Source: Balanoglossus misakiensis
Lineage: Eukaryota > Hemichordata
Reading direction: 5' to 3'
Assembly (NCBI GenBank): GCA_040954595.2
Contig: JBECUI020000026.1
Coordinates: 403,969 to 467,968 of the forward strand
DNA: 64,000 bases
Made by a program: the position numbers and the translations under genes. The notes beneath the pieces were generated by a model. It did not search any database and was not told the origin of the DNA. It saw only the letters and a list, made by a program, of their open reading frames with translations. Positions 48,260-59,675 of the stretch are shown piece by piece (position 1 is the stretch's first letter; every line of letters begins with the position of its first letter).

Positions 48260-50630
48260 TTTATTTCAAAAAGTACACAGTAAAACATCACAAATGACAA
48301 GACAGGGGTATCAGGAATCACACAAATCATACTCAAATTTTTACTGAAGCCATTGCTGTAAGATTGCTGTAAGTAATGGCACTATTCAATGGTGTTAACA
48401 CCACATAGCATAATGATGTACTGCACACATTCAAGTCACATACCTTTTTGAAGTATTAATAAACACTGATTCTATGAACTGTTAAAATTATTTTTTCTTA
48501 CATCATCCCTGAATACCAAATTTCAAACAAATTAGGCTAGTGCTTTCACATGTTAACACACAATGCATGGCACTGGACAATCATCCTATCCGATCTGAAA
48601 CCTCAGTGTCACTTACCACAAAACTAAACACGTTATCTACAAATGATTTACGAAACTAATTCGTACACGACACAATACACATTTGAGTGTGTTGATCTCT
48701 TAGTTTGTACATGATACTTTGCACTGATGTACACCAACACTCACCTTGAGAACTCTTTGGTAGCCAAAACTGTCAAGAAAATAAACAAAACTTTTAAATT
48801 AAATCATTAAGTATAATTGTGTATTTAAACAAGTACATCAAGATATACACTTGCCTGCATAACACGCACCTCTCAATAGCCATAATGTATCAATGTCGAG
48901 ATGACATCACTCCAAGTACAAGATAGCGAATGATGATTTTTTTACAATAACCCCACTACTTAAACAGGACAACAAATTACAATGAATTCACTATCAACCT
49001 TGTGATATTCAGAAAATCAATTCTTGGTCACATAAATTGTCCTGTCCACAAAATGGTTTCATGGCATCAAAATATGTTAACAAGTCAACTCTACTTTTCA
49101 TGCTCCAACCAGATTTCATTGTCTATGTTTTTAACATGCCTGTCACGACTAGAAAGCATACACACTAAACAGAGTGGTCACCAGCATAATTTGGCCAATT
49201 CTATGCTTGTCCTCACATTCTTACGAACAATTCAGATGTCAAATTATCTAGCAATGTTTCTGTTATGTACTCACACAGATTGTTCCATATTTGAAGCAAA
49301 TAATTATCAAAAACAAATTGATTACCCTGATATAAATTCCAATGAAAACCTTAAGGCTTTTGGTCATGTAAACATACAATATTAACAGAAAAAATAATGG
49401 AAAATACAATCCATTTTTACTACTGTTTATTTTTTGACAAATACATATAAGAGACATGGAAACTATTGAAGTACACATCCCAAAATAATATCCTACCACT
49501 GCTTGTACGTTTCATACACACGATACAAGACCGATCGCCCGAATTCAGCAGATTCACTTGCCTAAAACCGTTTCTAAATAATCATATGTACCTCTATACA
49601 CTCCAAAAATAAGCTTAATTTCAACTTGTATGGAATGAAATAGAAACTCCGATGTACCCAGCCTCTGATGTTTCTATTCCTTCAAGCAAACTTCACCATC
49701 TTAACATATATACAATTTGCCAAAACATGCATACAAACGAAACCCTTTCAGTATATAACGACAACCGCCATATTGGATGTCGCTCGACACAAAAATAAAA
49801 AAAGCCTGACAAAACTGCCATCGCCTCATACACAATTAAAATCACACTACCATTAGATAAAACACAACTACATAACCAATACCATCAACTCTTACACGTT
49901 CAAACCACCGATTCTGTCATTTATACTCATTAAAAATAACCACGAGAATATACACATATCCCACTAACCTATATTCAGCTGCTGAACAACAAGAGCACTT
50001 GATTCGTTTTCGGATGTGACTACGTGCAACAACATACACATCACCATCACATTCGCGTTGGGATTCAAGACAGTTTCAATATCTCAAGAAGCAATACAAC
50101 GAGAAGACCTTCTCGGGATTTTATGCACATCCTGTTGGATATCGCTGCCAAATGTCCACAGATGATAAAACATGATACCAGAATGTTGTATTGGGGACAA
50201 CCATCAAATGTTCCCGTGCCAGCGCCCTCTATATTCTAGAAACCCTGGTATATCTCAAGAAACATTACCATTTTTAATTATTTTTAAAAGCAAAAGCAAG
50301 TTGTCATTTTATTTGTACAATTATTTCTCTATATTAAACAAGTATACATAAACACTAAAACATGTTTTGCCATGTTAACATAAATTTATGACCATTTTAA
50401 AATACTATATAGCTTATATTTATTAAAGTACAAATTCAGATGTTTTTCATTTTTAACCATTTCCACAATCAAAATGAAAAAAAAATCGCATTAATAGTAC
50501 ATTGGGTTATATTGGATATCATTATGTAAAACTGAAGAGTCACTATGGCATGGAAACTACTGAGATATGTGGTAGAAAACCAAAATGCCCAACAAATATA
50601 CACAGTGTGTGTTGTGTGTTAGATAGGTAC
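48260..50630. other. Palindrome centre, no gene supported
   Basis: AT-rich sequence with many stops. The frames at 49,002-49,385 and 50,024-50,239 have no domain, splice context or compositional support. A gcgccctctatattctaga motif at ~50,221 resembles the repeat phrase common elsewhere. Confidence 0.45.
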
Positions 50631-50826
50631 ATACATACATACATACATATCATACATACATACATACATACATACATACATACATACATACATACATACA
50701 TACATGCATGCATGCATGCATGCATGCATGCATGCATGCATGCATGCATACATACATACATACATACATACATACATACATACATACATACATACAATGT
50801 ACATACATACATACATACATACATGC
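50631..50826. repeat. (ATAC)n/(ATGC)n microsatellite
   Basis: Pure tetranucleotide runs: ATAC, then ATGC (about 50,704-50,750), then ATAC again. Long Tyr-Ile-His-Thr or Met-His-Ala-Cys frames here are artefacts of the repeat. Confidence 0.97.
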
Positions 50827-50839
50827 ATGCGCCCTGTAT

Positions 50840-52015
50840 TGACCAAATACCGTCGTGCAAGCTCATGTACAAGCTATTTCTTTATGCCTGAACAAAAATT
50901 GACCAAATTCTACACATTTTGAAGAAAAGTTGTACAAAGACTACAATATACTAATGGGCTATATTCTCAAAACAGATATATTACCACAAATACTACTAGG
51001 GATTGTGTAGTGGTTTCTTTCTCACTATAAGACATATGATATCTGATATCAACCATACAAACAATATCAATCTTCTTACACACATACATACATTCATACT
51101 TACACAAAAAGCATAAAACACCAATTTATTTTATATAGCCTTATATTAATTTATTTCAATTGTGAAAATAGACACACATACAAAAAAGAACAGAAAAACA
51201 ATCACAGTATCTGGTTTATGAAATAAAAAAGACCAAACAAGCAATTGCTTCCGAAATAACATATTCCACATTCTGTCACAAATTGAGCAAATTCCAGTAA
51301 AATCAACCCCAAGGACCTACACACTAAATTTCAAAGTAATTGTACAAAGAATTTAACTAAACACAACTAAAATTGATCAAAAATTACACATTTCACCACA
51401 ATTTACATAAACTCTACCAACTTCACCCTAGGAACCTGCATACTAAATTTCAAAGTAATTGGCCCCGTGGTTTCAGTAAAGAAAAGTGACAGACAGTGAC
51501 ACCACTCACCCAATAAGACAATCACCCAATCTAATAAGCTCAACATAACTGACAACACAGCTAAACAGTTCACCGACAATATAAATACAATTGTGTACAT
51601 TTCACAAATGACAATATTAGCCTTTTAGTCACCTCTGACTCTAATGTAAAGTACATTATGGTAACTGTTCATTGAAATGTTTCTGGGAAATGTTTACTAA
51701 GGCTATTTAATATCTTCTAGTTTTTTTTTATAACACATGGTTTCTCTTGCAATTCCTCTTTCAGTAAACAGGATAAACTTTCTACACCATTACACTTATA
51801 TGCTACTGCCAAATGGAAGTAATCTAATCCTGTAGTAGCTATAAAGCAGCATTGTCAGGGCCCAAGCAACATGATGAAAAAAGGTGAAAGCACAAGTTAT
51901 AGTTACTCAAACTTTTACCAGAAAATTTTGATAGATCATATTGGTTCACGTCCAAGCAAATCGGACTTCTAACCATATTGGTTAGCTTACAATTTGATAA
52001 GTATATAAATTAAAG
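50840..52015. other. No gene seen
   Basis: AT-rich, repeated phrases such as ctaaatttcaaagtaatt (51,325 and 51,444), resembling other degenerate repeats in the window. No exon-like frame. Confidence 0.5.
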
Positions 52016-52018
52016 GGA

Positions 52019-52295
52019 CCCTTTTCCATTAATTATGTTTGATGCAAGACACCATTTATGTTAATGTACATGTGGATATATAGTGAATCAACATTCAACA
52101 ACACACACTGCTTGTAGACACGAGAGTGAAAAATCTTGCCAAAATGAATAATTGGTCTTTACCATTTATTCATTTTGGGCGAGTTTTTACTGTCATATCC
52201 TACAAACGGGATGGAAGCTGTGTGTGGTCGAACGTTGATTCACTATATATCCACATTAACAGTCTCTTGTATCACACATAATTATTAAAAAAGGG
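52019..52295. mobile_element. 277-bp foldback MITE
   Basis: Ends ccctttt...aaaaaggg with ~110-bp imperfect inverted arms, including tatatagtgaatcaac at 52,078 and its complement near 52,239. A half copy sits at 63,544-63,690 inside an intron of the extracellular gene. No transposase. No clear target duplication seen. Confidence 0.7.
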
Positions 52296-52529
52296 CAGCA
52301 AAGAGACTTTCTGCCTTTAATAAGCTAATAAAAGTGTTAGACTGCATTGGCTGCTCTATAATACCATATAGCAATGCAGTAACTCCTGTGGATGCCAATT
52401 TCTGACTCTCTGTTATTTCTCACATGCATTTGTGAATTTTTATTGAAATAAAAAAACTGGTGTGTTGAATATGTCAGTGAGTGAATGTGCAATTGGACAG
52501 TGTGTTGGCAGTTAGTGGAGATAAAACAA

Positions 52530-52600
52530 TCCTCATGGTGTAATGGTTAACGCACTTGTCACTTTGTGATAAGGGATCCTGGTTCGATTCCTGGTGAGGA
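52530..52600 (+). repeat. tRNA-derived sequence (SINE-like)
   Basis: Acceptor stem tcctcat pairs with gtgagga, with a perfect B box ggttcgattcc and an A box. The anticodon loop acttttgt-like region reads actttgt with C at position 33 instead of U, and the T stem has a T-T mismatch. This argues against a working tRNA. Mirror of 48,116-48,186. Confidence 0.72.
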
Positions 52601-52634
52601 TGATAAAAAAGGAGTCCATTTGCTGTGTGTTTTC

Positions 52635-52852
52635 CATGTATGTATGTATGTATGTATGTATGTATGTATGTATGCATGCATGCATGCATGCATGCATGCA
52701 TGTATGTATGTATGTATGTATGTATGTATGTATGTATGTATGTATGTATGTATGCATGCATGCATGCATGCATGCATGCATGTATGTATGTATGTATGTA
52801 TGTATGTATGTATGTATGTATGTATATATGTATGTATGTATGTATGTATGTA
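52635..52852. repeat. (TATG)n/(CATG)n microsatellite
   Basis: Two CATG blocks (about 52,675-52,702 and 52,753-52,782) within TATG runs. Reverse-complement type of the array at 50,631-50,826, and adjacent to the tRNA-derived unit. Confidence 0.97.
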
Positions 52853-53159
52853 CCTATCTAACACACAACACACACTGTGTATATTTAATTCCACAATGCT
52901 TGATACTAAAACTGTCCACAAAAAAACATTTGTTTATAACCCCTAAGTGCTTGTCTTCCACATTTACCTTCTCTTGGCATTTATTTCCACAGATGATGCA
53001 ATACTGCTCGTCTCTTCATCCTGGTCTCTTGCGCTCCCCTTTTTACTCTCCCTGAATGCTGACAACACGTACCGTCTCATTGTTCAGTGGATATGCCTTG
53101 CTGTCATCTGCATCTGCTCCCTCAGTACCCCCTTCTCCCTGGCACAATCATCCAAATAC

Positions 53160-53475
53160 TATCGCAGAGGGCGCTATACTATATGACGATCAACACAATA
53201 TCATTCAGATAATCTTTGCACAGTGGGTAAATTAAGCATTTGGTTTTTCACGAGACTTTCATCAGTTGTACTAAAATGAAATGTGTCTACACAATACAAA
53301 TGACAATGGCCTTCTAATTCAGAGACGTTGGGAAGGACTAGTGAGCACATACAGCAAATCAGAAGGCCCAAAATGGCAAAGTTGCATGATTACTAATGGG
53401 AAACAAAGAATCAACAGGGTATATTTAATTCCACAGAGTGCTTGATACTAAAATTATTGCTGTTTTACAATTGTG
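53160..53475 (-). repeat. Diverged inverted minisatellite unit
   Basis: Reverse complement of the 309-bp unit family (agagggcgctatactatatg at 53,166), the right-arm counterpart of 44,820-47,860 but with only one or two units left. Confidence 0.7.
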
Positions 53476-54041
53476 GCATTTACTGCTGATAATGAGGTTA
53501 CCATAGATACAATTGGAATGGAACCGGACAGGGATAAACATATAAAGGCAAGGTTAACCCCCCACCCCCTACCACAGAGGGCGCTATACCGATCATCAAG
53601 TCAGTACCATTGACATAAATCTGTGCAGAGTGGGTAAATTAGGCATTTGGTTCTTCAGATTTTCATAAGTTGCACTAAAATGCTATGTGGCCCACTACAA
53701 GGACAAATAAGTCAAAAATGGCAAATTTGATATTTACTTTGAGGTTGACATGGGGCAAAGGAGACAATACAAGAACACTGAAACTCAATTAGTGAAACAC
53801 TAAAGTTGTACATGTACTTTATTTCTCTAACAAACTTAGAGAAAATTTACATGGCCATCTTTTTACTCAGAGAACTGATGTTGAAAAGAAAACAATGTTA
53901 CATCATAAAATTGAAATCCTACATGTCACTAATTTCTGATTTTCACAAATGTTCATAAAAAAAACCTGTTCTCTGCAAACCTTACCCCCCCCCCCATCCT
54001 ATTGTCGGTGCTTCTAATGTAACTCTCAATTTTTCCCTAAG

Positions 54042-54106
54042 GTGTTAAAAGAACCAAATGGTGATGATATGGTAGAAGGGATATTTGAGGGAATAGACAT
54101 AGATGA
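54042..54106 (+). pseudogene. OB-fold paralogue exon 3 (right arm)
   Basis: Between a ccctaag acceptor and a GTAAGT donor. Encodes a VLKEP start followed by an acidic stretch. It ends with two spare bases, which does not match the phase exon 4 needs, so an indel has probably broken the gene. Confidence 0.5.
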
Positions 54107-54215
54107 GTAAGTATTAACTGCAGTACTTGCTTCCACCAATTTCCTATCATTTTGTGTACATGTTCACGTCTCTGTGTCTTACCAATCACATTCTGTCCTT
54201 TTTATTTTTTTCTAG

Positions 54216-54362
54216 AAGTGGCATCTTCTGTGTCAGACGGCAAATACTTACAGTGTCCCACCTTATGCCAGACCTTGGGTACAGAGGAGGCCATATTAGA
54301 AAACCTGCCAATGCATGTACACTACTCTATCAATCAAGAAATGCAACAGTCACAAAGATTGA
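54216..54362 (+). pseudogene. OB-fold paralogue exon 4 (right arm)
   Basis: 147 bases between a polypyrimidine-tctag acceptor and a GTAAGT donor. The best frame encodes a C-x3-C pair (LQCPTLCQT) and a Gln-rich end, and it joins exon 5 in phase. No left-arm counterpart is clear. Confidence 0.5.
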
Positions 54363-54562
54363 GTAAGTTAACTAAACCAAAGCAATCTCCACCCTGCAAC
54401 TTCCCCAGCACTTACTATCTGCATGCAAGTTGTGAACTTTTAATTTAGTATTCGTTACAGAAACATTTCAGTCCTACAATTCACATGCATCTTATTTTCG
54501 TCAACACCAACTTATACAAAATATGATTTAACCATCTTGTTCTCATTTCTCTCCAATGTACA

Positions 54563-54650
54563 GAAAGCAGTAGCCTGGATGGATTTACAGAGAGAGAGGC
54601 TAGTACACGGCACTCATGTGGACATGCACTACCACATATCATATCTCAAC
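54563..54650 (+). pseudogene. OB-fold paralogue exon 5 (right arm), cut by inversion
   Basis: Starts after a gtacag acceptor. In phase with exon 4 it encodes SLDGFTEREASTRHSCG. The inversion breakpoint at 54,650 fuses it to the antisense of exon 2. Confidence 0.5.
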
Positions 54651-54820
54651 GGGACTTCGGTTGTCGCTGTAGTATTTAACCCAAGTTTAACTGTGACACC
54701 CACGTCCGTACATGGCAAGGTTTTCTCTCCCAAAAGTTTCAGTTTGGCATCCCAGTTACCATCAGTTGCGCTTTCTCCATGTCTTCTAAGTTGAATGCGA
54801 TTTACCATCACCGGATTCAT
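54650..54820 (-). pseudogene. OB-fold paralogue exon 2 (right arm)
   Basis: Mirror of 43,008-43,179, with the same ~12-residue deletion and the same phase-shifting base after the acceptor. The donor was lost at the inversion junction. Confidence 0.65.
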
Positions 54821-55276
54821 ACTGTGGTGCAAAGACAATTAAAAACATCGATTGTAAGTCATTTAGTAGTGATACCATTGTTACCAAACCTCGTTTTAAA
54901 ATACATGTAATCTGTACTCAAAACTATCATTTTTTCTTTCTTTCTAGAATGTGACTTGTGAGCGAGTGCCGCGTTTAAATTGATACTGAGAATAAACACC
55001 GCTAATCGACGATAAAATCAACGTATTTTCAAATGCAAGTGAACGCATGGAGGCGGCCATATTGAATTTAGGTTACATCCCAAGACATTCCGACTGGGCT
55101 TCAGGTGGATTCGGGAAAGGTCTCTAAAACATAATCGGTCATCCAGTTTTGTATACTAAATTTCTAAAAATGAAGGACATGGGAGGTTAACATACCCACA
55201 ATGACTACACACAAAAAAGGGCCCAGGCGTTTCGGGGTGCGATTGTTACGTACCTTAGCTCCATCATCTGCAACCA

Positions 55277-55509
55277 GCCAAGGCATGGCTGTGAAATTGC
55301 GCGTCATGGAGGATGTCGAGATCCGGAATTCCGCCAACGGGAAACTGTTTAGCGTGCCTTGTATGCAGCACGATGGCAACGTTCTGGAACTTAAATTCTG
55401 GAAAGAAAATCCGAAGTGGCTGAACAGATTATAGAAGGGAGAATACGTACAGCTCCGCAACTTTTCCACTGGAAGAGATAATACCATTTGCCTCTATGAT
55501 AGAGCAAAG
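55277..55509 (+). pseudogene. OB-fold exon 1 body (right arm), nonsense mutated
   Basis: Homologous to 17,965-18,200 but on the plus strand. The GAG lost in copy 2 is present here, but a TAG interrupts at 55,432-55,434. At 55,509/55,510 the sequence switches to the true 5' end of exon 1 in the opposite orientation. Confidence 0.8.
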
Positions 55510-55912
55510 GCCGGGGATGCCATTACGCCGTTAAACCTGAAATATAGATTGAGAGTGGATATTGTTTTACACAATTTTTGAACATTGAAGTAAAGTATTA
55601 GAATGATGGAGTCCGATAGAAAAAGTGAGTTGGTAATTTCGGCATCCGACTTCGTTATTAAAATGGAAAGATTTGCGATTTGAGATTCGGTTACCATTTG
55701 GAAGTTTGAAAGGAAATATTTCATTCAAGTACAGTGGCAACTACTGGATTATGGAGAATATTTGAAATGTTGATGAACGGAGACCTATTAGAATCAATGA
55801 AAACCTACCTTTATTGGTGTTACGGTTACTACACCTGACAGACCGCTGGTCTGCGTCCGACTGATTTTGAGCTCCTAGCTCTTGTGGAGACATGTGGAGG
55901 TACAGCAGGTTT
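55510..55912 (-). pseudogene. OB-fold exon 1 start and 5'UTR intron, detached
   Basis: Direct match to 18,211-18,628, at visibly lower identity than the 17.5-kb duplication. It keeps the region around the original ATG (here cattacgcc on the plus strand) and the UTR splice signals, but no longer reads into exon 1. Confidence 0.75.
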
Positions 55913-55919
55913 ATTGTTT

Positions 55920-57780
55920 TTTTGTAAAACCATAGTTAAACTCCAAAAATCTTCTTCTCCAGAACGAGCGATGACTGAGTCGCAAGATTCGGGGAGTATG
56001 GTCACTACACTGATGTCTATCAAGTTTGCAAAGAGCATTGTGATTGGTCGAAGATTATGGCGGCCATATTGGATTTTGTAAAAAACAGAGAAAAATTGAA
56101 ATTCCTTTTTCTAGTCCAAAAATTGATAGCATACAAATTCTTTTTATGGATATCAATCGTCATGTGACTAAAATATATAACAATTTTTTGGCGATTTTTC
56201 ACATGACCTTTGACCTAATTATCACGCGTTATTATTTCTGCATATCTAATTCCAGGCTAACCTATAGGGCTAGAGGTTTGGTTTTTGATGAATGTGGATT
56301 AGTGTGTGATCAAAATATTTTGCTACTTTTCATGACCCCTTTGACCTCTGCTGACCTCATTAATTATGCACATACCTAATTACAGGCGAACCAATAGAGC
56401 TAGAGTTTTGGTTTTTGTTGGACATGGACCAGTATGGGTAAAAAAAAATTGCCCAAATGTTGGGTGACCTCAGGTGACCTTTGACCTACTTCACCCTATT
56501 TCAGCAGCAAAAATACACACATCCTTGTTATGTCATGAGATAATACATCCGATAGAAAATTCTGTTTCTTCTCATTCATACTGTGCATATATAATTCAAG
56601 ATCAGCGCTTGGGCCCAACAATGCTGCTCGCAGCTTTAATTCTTCTTCTTCTTCTTCTTCTTCCGAGAAATTCGGCCAGGTAGATCTGGAAAACCGCTGC
56701 ACCTTGGGGGCTGAAACTTGGTAGGGTGATAGGGGCCAATGAGTAGACGTGCAGTGGCTCGTGAATATTTAATTAGTCACGTGACCTGGCGGCCATATTG
56801 CATTTCCTGACAATCGTTAAACGAGTCCTTCTCAAAAACTACTGGGCCGATCGAGTTCAAATTTGGTGTGCAGGTAGCCTACCTTCTGTCCATCATTTTA
56901 CCCCATTGAAATCATGACGTCACACATAAAGTTTTTTTGCTACAATTGTTTTTCTGAAAAACTACTTAAAACTTTAAAAATCTTCTTCTCCAGAACCAGC
57001 GATTGCCGAGTCACAGGATTCGGGGTATGTGGTCACCTAACCTATTTTTATCAAGTTTGCGAAGCGCACTGTGATTGGTCGATCATTATGGCGGCCATGT
57101 TGGATTTTCGGAAAACCATTGAAAAATGAAAATTCTGCTTTGTAGCCAAAATGTTGACAGCACGTAAATTCTTTTTTTGGATATGAGTCATCATATGACC
57201 GGAAGTTGTTACAATTTTTCGGGGCAATTTTGACATGACCTTTGACCCAGTTTTAAAACAACTAATTATATATGCATATCCCCATACCTCCTCTTGTAAA
57301 AGCACCACAGTCATGAATTTTGTGGACATGGGTACCAATGCTGCCAGGACATGACACAACTATTTTGGTAATTTTGGCAATGACCCTTGACCTATTTCTA
57401 AAACATCATTTTTCTGCATATCTAATTCCAGGCTAACCAATAGGGCTAGAGGTCTGGTTTTAGTTGGACATGGCCCACTCTGGGGTCAACATTTTATGCC
57501 CAAATTTTGGGTGACCTTGGATGACCTTTGATCTAATTTCCCATATCTCAGCATCCACAGCAGTTAGAGTCCTGACTTTTGGAGGGCCGATGGAGCAGAT
57601 ATGGAGTCTTACACAAGACCTCATTAATTATGCGCATACCTAATTCTAGGCGAACCAATAGAGCTAGGTGTTTGGTTTTTGTTGGACCTAGACTAGTATG
57701 GGGTCCGATTTTTTTGCCCAAATTTGGGGTGACCTCTGGTGACCTTTGACCTACTTTCCAATATCTTGGTATCCACAGCA
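55920..57780 (+). repeat. ~1.03-kb degenerate tandem repeat
   Basis: cttcttctccagaac at 55,951 and again at 56,982, followed by gattggtcga and atggcggccat in both. Sub-repeats of ~130-200 bp carry ggctaacc(a/t)atagggctagagg and gtgacctttgacct. A (TTC)n run lies at about 56,640-56,663. No gene seen. Confidence 0.75.
56204..57752. promoter_or_regulatory. Cluster of DR1-like nuclear receptor motifs
   Basis: tgacctttgacct, the complement of the DR1 half-site pair aggtcaaaggtca, occurs exactly at 56,204, 56,475 and 57,740. One-base variants lie at 57,236, 57,381 and 57,522. They are part of the repeat, so they may be sequence coincidence rather than regulatory sites. The cluster ends about 340 bp before the first recognised exon of the extracellular gene. 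Confidence 0.5.
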
Positions 57781-58090
57781 GATACAGCCTTGGCATTTGC
57801 TTGTTACCATGGGAACCGCTTGTGCCCCGCCAACGCTGCTTGCAACTTTAATTGTATTTTGCATTTTCTCACGGTGGCGACCATATTCCTTTGCGGCGAA
57901 GATTTATTATTTGTCTGGTTTAAACTTGCATATGCACTCATACTTAGGGTTCATAATACTTGTACATAGTTCAGTGCATACTTCTGTATGGGCTAAAGGT
58001 GGTGCAGTTTGAAAAAAGTGTGATAATTTCCCAAAAGTACCAGCTGATGCACCGATTTATGTCTAATCTCTGTTTTGAATTTCTTGGCAG

Positions 58091-58291
58091 CTTAACCCAA
58101 GTTGATAGTACCCTTCTTGTCCTGGACAGAAGTCTATCTGTCAGTACAAATGGTGTAACCGTATCAGTAGATGACAACTCGTGGCATAATGTTGTCATGG
58201 TAATTGAAGAAGGCATTGTGGCAGTTTACTTGAATGGTGTTGCAGTAACATCACCCCTTCCATCCTGGACAGGTATCGATGACTCAGAAAA
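58091..58291 (+). CDS. SVEP1/polydom-like extracellular protein, pentraxin/LamG exon a
   Basis: First recognised exon of an eight-exon series; earlier exons probably lie upstream but I could not place them. Acceptor ttcttggcag, donor GTAAGT. With the next exon it encodes a jelly-roll lectin domain (LamG/pentraxin): strands with SVDDNSWHNVVMVIEEG and VAVYLNGV. Such modules bind glycans or proteins outside the cell. The whole order here is LamG/pentraxin, HYR, sushi-like, unassigned Cys-rich, ephrin-receptor-like. That resembles SVEP1/polydom relatives, but the order is not identical to vertebrate SVEP1. Confidence 0.8.
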
Positions 58292-58680
58292 GTAAGTTGC
58301 TAGTGGAACTCCGAACATTTTTAACTCCTAATTGTCATTGTCACATGTTAAAATTCTATATTTTCCTATACTGTCAAGTTTTCCCAAGCCTCAAGAGAAG
58401 TGAACCATTTATTTGTGAAGCAGTTATCTTGTTTATAACTTATCTGCTAGGTAGCTTGTCTTACTCCTACATGACAATACAATATCATCATAACATGTTG
58501 CGACTTACAACAAAACTGGCCAAAAAAATCAAGGGAGCAAACTATGGACATCAGCAAAGCTATCTTCGTGGCACTTTCAAATTCAAACTTATGCGGAACG
58601 ATACTGATTTTCACAGTTTATTTTTGACAACTTCTTACCAGCACTTTTAATGAATTCATTATTCTCTTGTTTTTCAACAG

Positions 58681-58964
58681 CTGTATGGTAATTCTTGGTC
58701 AAAGCTATGACGAAAATGGACTCCTTGACAACTATTTTAGCTTCCATGGTGATGTTACACAGATGAATGTATACGATTATGTATTGACTCCTGTTGAAAT
58801 CCAGAGTCTGGCTTTGAACTGTTCACAAAGTCCACTTGGCAATCATGTCATGTGGGTTGAAATGGATCAAGAGTTATTGGGTAGTGTGGTCAAAATCCAG
58901 CCATCAGCTTGTGGAAGTACCAGGTGCCCAATTGGTTACTCTGGTTCACCATGCACACCTGTTG
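58681..58964 (+). CDS. SVEP1/polydom-like, pentraxin/LamG exon b
   Basis: Phase matches the previous exon (AA+C). It completes the jelly-roll: SFHGDVTQMNVYDYVLT is the typical final strand and loop. It then runs into a Cys-containing linker. Acceptor ttttcaacag, donor GTAAAT. Confidence 0.82.
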
Positions 58965-58974
58965 GTAAATAGCC

Positions 58975-59670
58975 TTATTCATTACTATCAAACAATTTTA
59001 TGCATAATCTGACGAGGAGAAATTGGGTCATATTCACAGAGTTGATTAATCCTAAATCCTTACTTTAACACAGCTCTCCTTGTAATGTTGTGTCTGTCCA
59101 GGGAAAACTGTGTGAAATTTTGAGTAGTTTTTCCTGTGTACATTCACCAGCCCCTAGCTGCTGTGTGTTGTACTCCAATCACACAGCCTGCAATCTCCCT
59201 ACTTTAGGAAGTATAGGGAATCATCATCTGCCCATGCCTGTATCGCTCACTCTTTTTGTTTCTACCGTACATGTATTTAACACTGAATGTAATGATACTA
59301 TTCACAACCACCATCACCATCATCATCATCATAATCATCATCACCACCACCACCACCACCACCATCATCATCATCAGTTTCTGCTGTTCCAAGAACTAGG
59401 CTTATCATGAGTGTAATTTATCATATCAGTTATTATGCCTATGGATACCATCTCATGACTCCTGTCCTATCTTGTAGTGTTTCTTGACAGTGATCTAGTC
59501 TATTCACATGTATCAGAAAACAAGCACTTAACAATATCTGGATTTCTCATGAATATGTGACAGATATTAACATCTAGTAGTGCATTTACCTAAATGTACC
59601 AGTGTATGCATAGGGGGTGTGGACCAGTTGTTTAATTTACAAACATTTGTTATTCTTTCATTTTTTTTTC
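58975..59670. other. Intron with (CAT/CAC)n tract
   Basis: No coding. A CAT/CAC trinucleotide run at about 59,308-59,376 creates a spurious His-rich frame. Confidence 0.8.
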
Positions 59671-59675
59671 TTCAG

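Larger units (their letters stand above)
53893..54650 (+). repeat. Locally flipped segment in the right palindrome arm
   Basis: Runs in the same direction as its left-arm homologue (43,190-44,550), whereas the sequence on both sides is inverted. At the right breakpoint (54,650), minus-strand ttgagatatgat resembles the expected gtgagatattat. This suggests microhomology at the break. Confidence 0.75.
42290..55509. repeat. ~13-kb imperfect palindrome
   Basis: Left arm 42,290-44,960 pairs with right arm 55,509-53,475 in inverted orientation. Segment 53,893-54,650 in the right arm is flipped back. Inner segments 47,840-48,260 and 52,440-52,950 also pair. The outermost paired sequence is OB-fold exon 1. 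Right of 55,510 the DNA matches 18,211-18,628 in direct orientation, so the whole unit sits inside what was exon 1. Arm identity is lower than that of the 17.5-kb duplication. Confidence 0.8.

Noticed and set aside
50502-50891. Long frames rich in Tyr-Ile-His-Thr or Met-His-Ala-Cys
   Set aside because: They are translations of the ATAC/ATGC tetranucleotide tract and are open on both strands. The same applies to 52,559-53,055.
52530-52600. Functional tRNA gene
   Set aside because: Position 33 is C, the T stem has a mismatch, and it is embedded in a palindromic repeat; a tRNA-derived repeat is more likely.
59090-59410. His-rich frame
   Set aside because: Produced by the CAT/CAC repeat within an intron; no splice or domain support.
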